A DNA stretch of 64,000 nt from Staphylococcus caprae (lineage in GTDB: Bacteria; Bacillota; Bacilli; Staphylococcales; Staphylococcaceae): the NCBI RefSeq assembly GCF_002902725.1, contig NZ_PPRT01000028.1, positions 1 to 64,000 of the forward strand, in the 5' to 3' direction. A model generated the notes under the pieces. The model saw only the letters and a program-made list of their open reading frames with translations. It made no database searches and was not told where the DNA came from. Shown piece after piece: positions 27,373-39,800 of the stretch (its first letter is position 1; each line of letters opens with the position of its first letter). Made by a program: the position numbers and the translations under genes.

Positions 27373-27765
27373 ATGGCAAAAATATATTTTGATGCTGCAA
27401 CGAAAGGTAATCCAGGACGAAGTGCATGCGCAATCGTTGTGAAGGAAGAATCAGAACGACATGTTTTCACCCATGATTTAGGAGAAATGGATAATCACAG
27501 TGCAGAATGGGCAGCGATGTTGCATGCGCTGGAACATGCTAGAGAATTAAATGTTATTAATGCCTTACTTTATACAGATTCTAAATTAATTGAGGATAGC
27601 GTGAATAGTGGTCGCGTTAAAAATGCTAAATTTAAACCTTATTTTGATAATATGGAAATTTTAGAGCAAAGTTTTGAGTTAATGTTTGTTAAGTGGGTGC
27701 CTAGAGAACAAAATAAAGAAGCGAATCAATATGCACAACAAGCGTTATATAAATTAACTAAATAA
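27373..27765 (+). CDS. RNase H-like protein
   Basis: 130-aa protein with the RNase HI fold. It starts KIYFDAATKGNPGRS with the first Asp of the active site, continues with NHSAEWAAM (Glu) and YTDSKLI (second Asp), and ends KWVPREQNKEANQYAQQAL, where a final metal ligand would lie. This matches the short reverse-transcriptase-like RNase H group of Firmicutes, once annotated as EbsB-like. Whether it degrades RNA-DNA hybrids is unproved. A TTGACT (27308-27313) and TACAAT (27333-27338) 19 bp apart could form its promoter. It converges on ebh. Confidence 0.85.
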   Translation: MAKIYFDAATKGNPGRSACAIVVKEESERHVFTHDLGEMDNHSAEWAAMLHALEHARELNVINALLYTDSKLIEDSVNSGRVKNAKFKPYFDNMEILEQSFELMFVKWVPREQNKEANQYAQQALYKLTK

Positions 27766-27772
27766 GCATAAA

Positions 27773-27808
27773 AAACAGGCTATAGGAATGACTCCCTATA
27801 ACCTGTTT
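27773..27808. terminator. Bidirectional terminator between the RNase H-like gene and ebh
   Basis: Arms AAACAGGCTATAGG (27773-27786) and CCTATAACCTGTTT (27795-27808) pair with one mismatch. A-rich sequence precedes and T-rich sequence follows, so the hairpin works for both converging genes. Confidence 0.85.
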
Positions 27809-27833
27809 ATTTATTTCTCTCTGTTATTTAGTT

Positions 27834-30800
27834 TTATTTTTTTGAGTTTTTTTTCGCACCTTTTTTCGTAGCTTGGTTTGTAGCTTTTTTAGTCGTTTTA
27901 CCTTTGGATGAAGTGCATGAAGAAGATTTGGATTTAGGTTGTGAAGTTTGAACTTTTTTCTTTGTTTGTTGTTTTACTTCTTTATTTTCCTGTTTATTGT
28001 CTTTTTTGCGTTTTGCAACAGGAATGCCCTTTTTATCATCTTCATCTATTTGTGTTTCTTCATTTTTATCTTTTTTACGTTTAGCTACTACGAGTGGTGT
28101 TGTTTTTTCAGAATCAGAAATTTGATAATCTTTGTTATCTCTAAGTTCTTCTTCCTCTTCTTCTTTTTTACGTCTTTTAGCAAATACTAACCAGAATCCA
28201 GAAAGTAAACCAGTGAGAGTTATAAATCCTACAGCTTTACCGAAATCATCGATTATTCTGTCGATGAAACTATCATCATGATGATTAACATGTTTAGGTC
28301 CATCTTCTTTATGTTTTTTCTTACCTGGTTCAACGCCGGCACCACTTAATACTTCTTTATAAGTTTCAGTTTGACCAATATGGCTTTGTACATCTTGGTC
28401 TTTCAATCTAACGTCAAACAGATTTCTATGAGATAGCGCATTTGTTTGATTAGATATAGAATCGAATGAATTATCAAATCCTACAGCTAAGATACGTCGA
28501 ATACCATTTAATAAAGCTTCTTGAACTTCTGCAATTGTTTTAGCTTTGTGAATTGCATTCATTGTATCAAGTTGAATTTGTTTGATGCGACTAATAGCTA
28601 ATTGTTTTTGGTATTGAGTAGCAGACATATTGTCTAAGATTTGTTGTGTTCTATTATTTACAACATTATCTAATTTACGGTCTGCTTTATGTTTTTCACC
28701 TAACAAATGAGCTTGAGCAATGATTTGATCACGTTGTGTATTGAAATCTTTGATGATTTGTTTTAATTCATCTAAATCTTTAGCATTTTTAATCTTATCA
28801 TTCACTTTAGTTTGAAGTTCTTGTAATTGTTTTACAAACTTCGCTTGTTCATCTGGTGTTAAATCTGTAATGTGTTTAATTTCTTTAACGCCTTCTTCAG
28901 TTGCTTTCTGAACATTAGCTTTATTGTCCTTTTTAGCTTTGTCTAAAATAAATTGTTTAGAATCAAAATGGTGAATGTCATCTTTATCTTTTTGTTGGAT
29001 TTTCTCAACATCTGCTACGGTTGTAGACTGATTGATGTTGTTAAGTGCCTGTTCTTTAAGTTTTTGAACTTCCGCTTTTGCTTGTTCTTTTTGTTTTTCA
29101 GTTAATGATTGATCTTTATCAATTTCATCAAGTTTTTGTTGTGTAACTTGGTTGATTTGTTGAGATGCTTCATTTTTAGCAACTTGAAGTTCTTTTTCGA
29201 TTACATTTACTGGAACATCGACAATCACTTGTGAACCATTGGCAAGTGTAATTTCAACTTTTGCAGTTAAATCATTGGCAACTTTATCAGTATTTGGTAG
29301 TGAAATAATTTTCACTTTGAGATCGTCAGTTAAAGTTAATGCGTGTTTAATGTCATTCATCGTAATCGTTTCATCTCTATGGACAACAACATTTCCTGTG
29401 ACGAGTGCATCTTGTAGGCTTAACTCTGATCGATGAAGTGTTAATGGTGCTTGGTCAGTATCCCAAATTGTAATTTGAGCAATGTTATTGAGACCGTCAT
29501 CTTTGGTTTGTTTAATATTATCGACAGAATTTGCTTGTTCAATTTGTTTAAGTGCCTCTTGCTCTGCTTTATCAATTTCGGCGAGTGCGTGTGCCTTTTG
29601 AACATCTGTTAAGTCAGGGTTGTTTTTGATAGCGTCACGTTTGTGTTGTGCTAACTCTTTAATTGCTTGTTTCGCTTGTTCTTTTGCAGTGATGATTGCT
29701 TGTGTATCTTTAAGCAATTGATCGACTTTAGCTTTTTCGTCTGAAATCGTTTGTTTATCAGTTGCTTGGTCAATACGTTTTTTGATGTCGTTAACTGCAT
29801 GTTCTAAATCAGCTTTAAGTTTGTCTTTTTCTTTAGCAGTTAAATTAGGATTTTGATCTATATTATTTAAAATATCTTTTACTTTTTGATCAATTTCATT
29901 ATTCGCATCAATTTTAGCTTTAGGTAATTCATCAGCATGCGTATTGTTAATAGCTATTGTGCCGTCATTTTTAGCGGTTTGAACAGCATTGTTAGAATTT
30001 GCATGATCAATATTTGTATGCGCTTCTTTAGCTGCATCTTCAGCTACTTTCTTAGCTTGTGCTTTAGACTCGTCAGTCGCATTTGCTTTGTTAATTTCAT
30101 CAAGTTGATGTTTGAGTGTATCGTCAATGGCTTTGTGCGCTTTAGTTTGAGCATCGTTAAGGCGTTGTTCACCGTTTAGAGCTTCCTTAGCATCTTTAAT
30201 TGCCTGAGTCATTCCATTGATAATATCGATATCTAAGTTAGAACCATCTTTTTTGTTCAGTACATCATGAGCGACTTGTATAGCATGATCGAATTGTAAT
30301 TTTAAGTCTTCGTCAGCGTTTTGATAATTGATACTGTCCTTTGTAGGTTGATCTAGTTGATTTACAGTATCTTGTAAAGTCTTCATAGCTTCATTTAAAT
30401 CTGAAGCGTCATTAACAATTTGAGTAATATCTTTAATGTTGTCAGAAGCATTAACATCATGAGTTAAAGCGTCAGTTTGCGCATCATTTAGCGCATCAAG
30501 TTGTTTAATGAATATGTCCGCTTTTGTTTTAGCTTCAGTAAGACGTTGTTCACCGTTTAATGCTTGTTTTGTGTCATCAATCGCTTGTGATAAGCCTTGT
30601 ATATCTCTTTCGTTAAGATTTTCGCCTTTTGTTTTACTTAGTGCTTCTCTTGCATCTTTAACTGCTTTGTTAAATTGACGTTTCAAGTTATAGTCAGCAT
30701 TGACATAATTGATGCTTGCTTTAACCGGATTAACTGTAGATTTTAATTTATCTCTTAAATCTCTCATAGCATCATTTAAATCAGAAGCTGTCGCAACAAT

Positions 30801-33800
30801 TTGCGTTAAATCTTGTAGATTATCTGTAGCTTTCATTTGAGACATAGAGCTTTCGCGTTGCGCATTATTTAGGTCTTTAAATGTGTTTAGTACCTTTTCA
30901 GCTTTAACTTTAGCCTCAGCCAAACGTTGTTCCCCATTTAGTGCATCTCTAGTGTCTTCAATTGTTTGTGAAAGTCCACGAACTTCATCGATTGAAGCTG
31001 GTTCACCTGTAGCTTTAGCAAGCGTATTTCTAGCTTGTTGAAGTGCTGTGTCAAATTGTTGTTTTAAATCATCGTCAGCATTGACGTAATTAACACTCGC
31101 ATGAACAGGTGTAGCATTATTTACTAATGTTTCATGTAAATCTTTCATTGCTTCATCTAAGTTAGTAGTGTTTGAAATTGTCTCAGCTAATGAAGTGAGG
31201 TCTTCTGATGTTTTTATTTCATTTTCAGCAATATTACGTTGCGCATCATTTAAATGAGTTAAAGTTTGTAGGTACTGTTGACCTTTCGCTTTAGCCTCAG
31301 CAAAACGTTGTTCCCCGTTAAGTGTATCTTTAGTATCTTCAATCGCTTGTTTAAGCCCTTCAATTTCAGTTTCATCTAAGTTTTTACCTGTAGCTTTGGC
31401 GAGCGCTTTTCTAGCATTACTTAATGCATGGTCGAATTGATCTTTGAGATCCTCATCAGCATTAATGTAATTTAAGCTAGATTGAACAGGAGCTGCATTC
31501 CGAGTGGTTTCGTCTTTCAGTGCTTGCATAGCTTCATTTAAAACATTTGCTTTATCGACGATGCGAGCTAATTTCGTTAATGTATCTGAATTAGCGATTT
31601 CTTTGAGTGCATGTGCAAGTTGAGCTTGATTGATATGTGCGAGACTTTCGATGAATTTGTCCGCTTTAGCTTTAGCAGCTTTGAGTCGTTCTATACCATT
31701 AAGCGCATCTTTCGTCTCTGAAATAGCATCTTTAAGTGAATCTACTGTTTCAAAGTTTAGATTTTGACCTTTTGCTTTATTAAGTACGTCACGAGCGTTA
31801 TTGATCGCTTGATTAAAGTTATCTTTAAGTTGGCTATCAGCATTAATGTAATTAATGCTCGCTTTTGTTGGTGCGTAATTATCGATGATTGCTTGTGCTA
31901 AATCATGCATTATATCGTTTAAGTTCGTTCCATCATCAACGAGATGGTTTATTTCTATAAGGTCGTGTGATTGGTTAACCTTATCGATTAAGGCAGCTTT
32001 TTGAGCATTATTTATTTTATCAAGTGAGTTTATATAATCTAATGCTTTAGGTCTAGCTTCATCGAGTCTTGCAATACCATTTAAGTTATTTTTAGCTTGA
32101 CTTATTTGATGAATTGCTTGTTTAACTTCATCTTCAGTTGCGTTCTTTTGAACTATAGCTTGAGCTTGTTCTAGAGCATCGTCATAAGCTGAAATTTTAC
32201 TATCGTCTGCTTGTTTGTAATTATCGCTGTTTTCAACTGATTGAGCATCATTGATAAATTGTTGTAATTGACCCATTGATTTGTTTAATACTTGAGCATT
32301 GGCTTTAGCTGTATCAATTTCAGCAAGTTTCGTTGCCTGTTCTACATTATCTTTGGCAGTTTGTTGTTGGCTCGGATTTAAATGTTTAAGTTGATCGATA
32401 GTGTTACTTGCATCAGTTTTAGCTTCAGCTACACGTTGATTACCATTGAGATTTTGATTCGCTTGAGTAAGCTTGTCTAGAACTTGTTGAACTTCGTCAT
32501 GCGTAGCATTTGATCCATGTGCTTTATCAATTATTGCTTTCGCATCAGCGAGTGCTTGATTTAGCGCTTCTTTTCTATCATCTGAGGCCTCAGTATAGTT
32601 TGGTGAAGTTTTATCAGCCTCAGTTTGTTTCGTTTTGTCTTTTAGGTCTTTCATTACTGAATTAAGATCTTTAGCCTGTTGTAGAAGCTGTTTAACTTCT
32701 GTTCTTAATGTCGCGTTATTAATTGATTGAGTGATTGCTTGTTTTTGAGCGGCATTAAGATTTTTCATGTCAGCAATGTCATATTTCGCCATAGCTTTAT
32801 CAGAATCTAACTTTTTAACTCCATGTAAATTATCTTCAGCAGTGAGTACTCTATTCTTAATGATTTCAACTTGATTAGGGTCAAGTGTTGGGTTAGTAGT
32901 TTGGTTGACTAACTGTTCGGCAGCCGCAATCGTTTGATCGTAAGGTTGTTGGTACTTAGGATCTTCGTTTAAATATTTACTACTATTTAAAACGTTGTTT
33001 TTATTTGCAACTACATTATCCACTGATGCCATTGCTTGATCGAGTGCTTTCGCATTATCTAAGTTTTTCTTCACTTGTTCACGTGTTGTTGCGTTTGTAT
33101 TTTGGTTAATGATTGCTTCGCGTTGAGCTTCATTTAAATGTGTTAAACCATTTATTGTGTCGGTAGCATTTTGTTTTGCTTGGGCAAGTTTTTGATCACC
33201 ATGGAGATTGTTTTGTGCATTTTCAAGTTGGTGAGTCAAATTATTTATAACTGTCGGATCCATTTCTGGATTTGTTTGTTTATAAATGACTGCCTCAACA
33301 TCTTTAATCGCTTGTTTGTATGCATCTTTCTCTGGTTGATCTTCATTAATGAATTGACTGCTATGGATGACTTTAGATGTTTGTTTATATACGTCATTTA
33401 GAGCTTTCATTGCATCATTTAAAGTTTTTGCTTTTTCTAATGCTTGAGCAACTTCAGTTCTTGTCTTAGCAGTGTAAATTTGATTTCCTACGTTACTGCT
33501 TTGGTATGAAGTTAAATCGACAAGCTTACTTAATTCTTTATCTGCTTGATCTTTTGCTTTATCAAGTTTACTTTGTCCTGCAAGTTGGTCTTTAGCGTTT
33601 TTGATATGATTAATCGCATTTTTAATATCATCAACGGACATTGTTGGTTGAGATGTTTGGTGAAGAATATTCTCAATTTGAGTCACTGCATTATCGTAAG
33701 CCTGTTGTTCATTAGGATCTTCGTTGATATAGTTACCAGATTTTTTCACTTGGTCTTTATCTTGGATGCTATCTTCTAATGATTTCATCGTATTATTTAG

Positions 33801-36800
33801 GTTTTGAGCCTGACCAATGATTTGCTGAACTTCAGAGCGTGTATGTGCATTGTTGATTTGAGTATTGAAAGCATCTTGTTGCGCTTGATTTAAATGACTC
33901 AATTTAGGTAGTGATTGTTGTGCAGCTTGTTTATCTGCATTGAGCAATTCAACACCGTTTAATGCGTCTTTGGCCTTGTTAACAGCTTGAGTTAACTGTG
34001 TAATCGTATCTTTGTTTAATGTTGCAGTTTGTTCATTGATGACAGATTCTGCATCACGTACAGCACTATTATATGCTTGTTGTTTGTCGTAATTTTCATT
34101 GACATATTTACTATCTTGTCTCACAGATCCTTGATCTTGAATACTGTTTCTTAAACCGCCCATTGCATTATTGAGCTCTTGTGCCACTTGAGTTTGTTCA
34201 GTCACTTTGTCTCTTGTTTTTGCATTATTGATGAGTGCTTTTTCAGCATTTTTCTGTGGTGTATTTAAATTATTTAAGCTATCGATGAGGTTATTTGCAT
34301 TTTCTTTTGCTTGTTGTAATTTATGTTCTCCATCTAATGCTGCAACTTTTTCTTTTATTTTATTAATCGCATTTTCAATGTCATCATGAGACATTGTTGG
34401 ATTAGTCGTTTGATCAATGATAGCTTGTGCATCGTTAATAGCGTCATTATATGCTTGTTGAGGAGCGCTATCCTCGTTGATATAGTTGCTTGATTGTCTT
34501 ACGCTATTTTGTTGTGCAACGATGTCTTTAAGTTTCTTCATTTCATCATCTAACGCTTTAGCTTTGTTGTAAATATTATCTACATCAGTGACGGTAGTTG
34601 CTTGATTTATTTCATGTGCCAAAGCATCTTTTTGTGCTTGGTTAAGATGATCTAAATGATTAACTGCATACGTTTGCGTATGTTTATCATTGTCGAGTTT
34701 ACGTTCGCCATGAAGATCATCTTTGGTTGTTTGAACCTTAGCTATAGCACGATTAATATCTAATGGGTTCATCGTTGGGTTAGACGTTTGATCAATGATT
34801 TGTTTCGCTTGATCTACAGCGCTAGTGTAATTGTTTTGAACGCTTGGAGTTTCATTAATGTAATTACTTGTTTGTTTTACATTATCCACATCTTTAATGC
34901 TTTGACGTAAATTCTCCATTGATTGATTTAATGGTTTTGCTTTAATGATGACACGTTCAACGTCAGGTCTAGTCTGAGCTTGTTGGATTTCTTTATTTAA
35001 TTGATCTTTTTGAGCTTGATTTAAACCTGTCATTTGATTGATATTTTCAGTTGCTTGTTGTTTATCTTTTTCAAGTTTTTGAGAACCATGTAAATCGTTT
35101 TTAGCGTTATTAATTTTATCTGTAATTTCATTAATATAGCTTGGTGACATCGTTGGGTTTGTTTGTTGGTCAACTATTTCTTTACCTTTTTCAACATTGT
35201 GATCGTAGTTGCCTCTTTCATTTGTATCTTCATTAATGTAATCACTAGATTGTTTAAGCGTTTCATTACCATCAAGCGCATCTTTTAATTTCTTCATTGC
35301 ATCATTAAGCTGGTTAGCTAAGTTAACTGCATCTTGAACTTCTGGTCGAATCGTCGCATTGTGAATTTGATTTTCTAAGTCTTCACGTTGTGCAGGATTG
35401 AGATGCGTTAATTGATTCAATGTTCTTTCTGCATTTGCTTTATCGTCTGCCAGTTTTTGTTCGCCACGTAAGTTTTGTTTAGCTTGAGTCACTTCATCCA
35501 CAACTTTTTGAACAGTTTCATTTGATAAAGTTGGCGTAGGTCTATCATTGACAATATCTAAGGCTTTAGCTACTGCTTGATTGTAAGCATTTTGTTGAGC
35601 AGGGTCTTCATTTTTATAATTACTGCTTTGAAGCACTTGTTGATTATCTTTGATAGCATCTCTCAATGCTTTCATCGTGTTATTTAATTGTTCAGCTTTT
35701 TCAAAGCGTTTTGCAACTTCTTCTCTCGTTGGCGCATTGAAAATGTCATTAACTAATGCATCGTGTTGACCGTTTGTAAGGCTATTAAGATTTGTTAATT
35801 GATCTGTTTTTTCATTTTGTTCATTGAATAGTTTCTTATTACCATTCAAGTTATTTTGAGCTTGGTTAATATTATCTAATGCTTGATCAATTTCGTGTTT
35901 ATCCATTGTAGGTGGTTGTTTATTGATTAGATCTTTAGCTTTTTGAATCGCTTGGTTGTACGCTTCTTTTTGGGCAGGATCTTCGTTGATATAATTACCA
36001 CTTTGTTTGGTTGGATTTGCATTATTTATGGCTTGTTGTAATTGATTCATAGCATTATCTAATTGTTTAGCATTATTAATGATTTCTGCTACTTGTGATT
36101 TAGTTGGTGCTTGATTGATTAATTCATGTTCTTTGTCTTTTTGAGCTTGTGTTAAGCCATGTAAGTTATTAACTTCTTGCTTACCGTTAGAAATTGCTTC
36201 TGTTAATTTAGCTTGACCGTTTAACTCATTTTCAGCGTTGGTAATAGCTTGAGTTGCTCTATTAATTGCGTCTTTATCAAGTTCTGGCGGTTGAGTTGTT
36301 GTGATGATTTGTGAACCGCGATTAAGTGCACTATCATACGTTGATTGCTTATTATTATCAGCGTTAATGTATTTACTTTCGCCTTTAACTTGATCTTTTT
36401 TAGCAATTTCTGATCTTAATGCTTTCATCGCCTCATTGAGTTCTTTAGCTTTTTCAAGCGCTTCTTGAACTGCAGGTTTAGTCTTAGCTTGATTAACCAA
36501 GTCTTTCTCTGCAAGAGTTTGACCAGAGTTTAGCGCATTTAATCCGTCAATTTGAGCGTTGGCTTGATCTTTTGCTTCTTGAAGTTTTTGTTCTCCGTGT
36601 AAAGCTTCTCTTGCATGCTGTAATTCTGTTAATGCTTGTTCAATTCTAGCTTTATCTAAAGTACCATCTGGTACTGCATTGATAATATCTTTCGCTTTTT
36701 GAAGTGCGTTATTGTATGCATTTTGTGGGCCTTCATCTTCATTAATGAAGTCACTTGATTGTTTAATATTATTTGCATGGTTAACTTCGCTTTCTAATTG

Positions 36801-39800
36801 ACGCATTGCTTCGTTTAGCGCTTTAGCATTATTTAAATCGTTGGCTACTTCAGTTCTTGATGGTGCAGTGTTGATTTCGTTATGTTCGCCTTGTCTTTGT
36901 GCATTATTTAGATTTGAAAGATGATCAATTTCATTATTCGCATCTTGTTGAGCATGTTGTAATTTTTGTTCTCCGTGAAGATCGCCTTTAGCAAGTTCGA
37001 TATTTTGAATTGCGTTATCGATTTGATTTTTATTTAAAGGTTCGCCTGTTGTTCCATCAATAATATTTTGACCATTTTGAATCGCATTATCATAAACGTT
37101 TTGAACATTAGGATCTTCATTAGAGTAATTGCTTTGTTGATGAACATGAGGTTGCTCATCTACTAAATCTTTTAGTTTCTTCATTGCATTATTGAGTTCA
37201 TTTGCTTGTGCAATGATTTCAGCAACTTTTTGTTTGTTAGGCGCGCTGTTAATTAAGTCATTTAAAGCTTGTTTTTGTTTATCGTTTAAGTTTGGTAATT
37301 GATTAACAGTAGCATTAGACTCAGTTTGATTTTGAGCTAATTTCTCAGCGCCATGAAGTGCGTCTTTGGCTTCTTTAACTTTTTGAGTTGCAGCATTGAT
37401 CTCATTTTTATCCATTGTTGGATCGTTTTGTTGATTTAGTAGCTGCTCTGCTTTGCTTAGTGCATTATCGTAAGCCAATTTTTTCTCAGGATCTTCATTA
37501 ATATAATTGCTAGAGTTTAGCGTTTTATTCTTATCAGCAATACTTTGTTTAAGTTGTTCCATAGCCTGATTTAAGGCTTTCGCATCTTCCAATTGTTGAG
37601 TGACAGCAGGTCTAGTTGTAGCAGCTTGTATATCTTGTACTTCTTTAGATTTTTGTGCTGGGTTCAGAGTATCTAAACCATAAACTTTGTTGATAGCATC
37701 TGCTTGATCTTGTCTAAGTTTCTGAGCTCCGTTGAGACCTTGTTCAACACTATTTATTTCTTGAATGATTTTACTGATAACAACTGAATCCGTAGTTGGA
37801 TTGTTCGCTGCATCAATAACTTTTTGACCTTTATTAATTGCATTATCATAAGCTTCTTTTTCAGCAGGATCTTCATTGATATAATTGCTATTTTGTCTAA
37901 CTGAAGGAGCTTTCGCCACAATAGCTTTTAACTCTTCCATTTTGCCGTTTAGATATTTAGCTTCACTTAATTTTCGTTTTACATCAGGTCTATTGGTCAA
38001 CTGGTTGATAGCGTCATTAAGCGTTTGTTTTTGAGCATTTGTTAAACCAGTTAAGTTGTCAATTTCTTGTTTCGCATTATTTTTATCGTCTTGAAGTTTT
38101 TGATCACCGTGTAAACCTTGTTTCGCGTCAGTTAACGTTTGAGTAGCCTGATTGATTGCTTGAGGATCCATCGTAGCATTAGATTCTGTAATAATACGGT
38201 TGATGTTATTTACTGCATCATCATATGCTTGCTGTTGCGTATGATCCTCATTTGTATAATTACTACCTTGACGAACTTGTTCTTGGTTAGCAATGCTATC
38301 TCTCATCGCTTTCATAGCGTTATTAAGATCTTTGGCTTTTTGTAATTCTTGAGCTAATCCATCTAACGTAGTTGCTTGATTGATATTCGTTTTAACTGTT
38401 TCACGTTGAGGTGCATTTAGACTATTTAAATGACCTAGTTCTTTTAGAGCTTCTTTTTGTGCTTGGTCAAATTTCGCTTGTCCATTTAATGCATTTTGAG
38501 CTTCTTCAATTTTATTAATGATGTTTTGAAGCGTATTATGATCTAATATTCCAGGATTATTATGAAGTAAATCTTCTGCTTCTTTGATAGCGTTATCGAA
38601 AGCTTCTTTTTTAGATTGATCAGCATTAATATAATCGCTTGATTGATGAACTTTATCTTTGTATGAGATTTGTCCTTTAACGGTACCCATATCATCATTT
38701 AACTGTTTAGCTAAAGCGATTTGTTTGTCTACTTCTCCTCTAGTTTGAGCATTATCGATTAATGGTTTGAAATGCGCCTTTTGCTCATCAGTCAGATTAT
38801 TAAAATGAGAGAGTTGACCATTCGCATCTTGTTTAGATTGAGTTAATTTTTGCTCACCTTTTAATTCGTTTACAGCATTTTGAATTTTTTGTAGTGCTTC
38901 TTCTACCTTTTGTTTGTCTAAAGTAGGATTAGAAGTTTGATTTATTAAATCTTTAGCTGCTTGTACTGCATCATTATAAGCTTTTTGTTTGTCAGTATCT
39001 TCATTGACAAATGGACTTCCTGAAGTAATTGAAGGATCCTTGCTTACTTGGTTTTCAAGTTGTTTCATTGCTTCATCAAGTGCTTGTGCTTCTTTTAATT
39101 TTTCTGCTACTTGTTCTCTTGTTGTAGCGCCATTGATAGCTTGTTTTAATGCATCTTTTTGAGGTTGGTTAAGATGATTTAAGTTATCAATTGATTGATT
39201 TGAAGTATCTTTTTGATGTTGAAGCAAATCATCACCGTGAAGATTATCTTTTGCTTGTTTAATTTGATTAAGTGCATTTGTGATATCTTGTGGATTCAAA
39301 TTAGGATCAGTTGAATTTTTAATGATCTCTTCTGCACGTTTAATCGCATCATCATAAGCTTTTTTCTTATCAGGATCTTCATTGAAATAATTACTATTTG
39401 AATGAACGTCGTCTTTGTGACCAACTTGTTGTTTAAGTTGATCCATTAAATTATTAAGTTGTTTAGCTTGTTCAATTTTTTGTTTGATATCATCGCGACT
39501 AGTAGAATTGTTAATTTGTTCTTTTAACTTTTCACGTTGCGCATCAGTTAAGTTCGTTAAACCGTCTAATTCGTTTGATGCAGTTGTTTTATCATGAGTT
39601 AATTTTTCAACACCGTGAAGTGCTTGTTCGGCTTGTTGAACAGCTTGTGTTGCTTGTTCAATGTTAGCTTTATTTAATTCAGGGTCATGAGTTGCGTTAA
39701 TAATGCTTTCGGCACGTTGAACTGCATTGTCATAGTTAGCTTTTATAGTTGGGTCTTCGTTGAGATATTTACTTTCAGATTTTACTTGATCTTTATTAGC

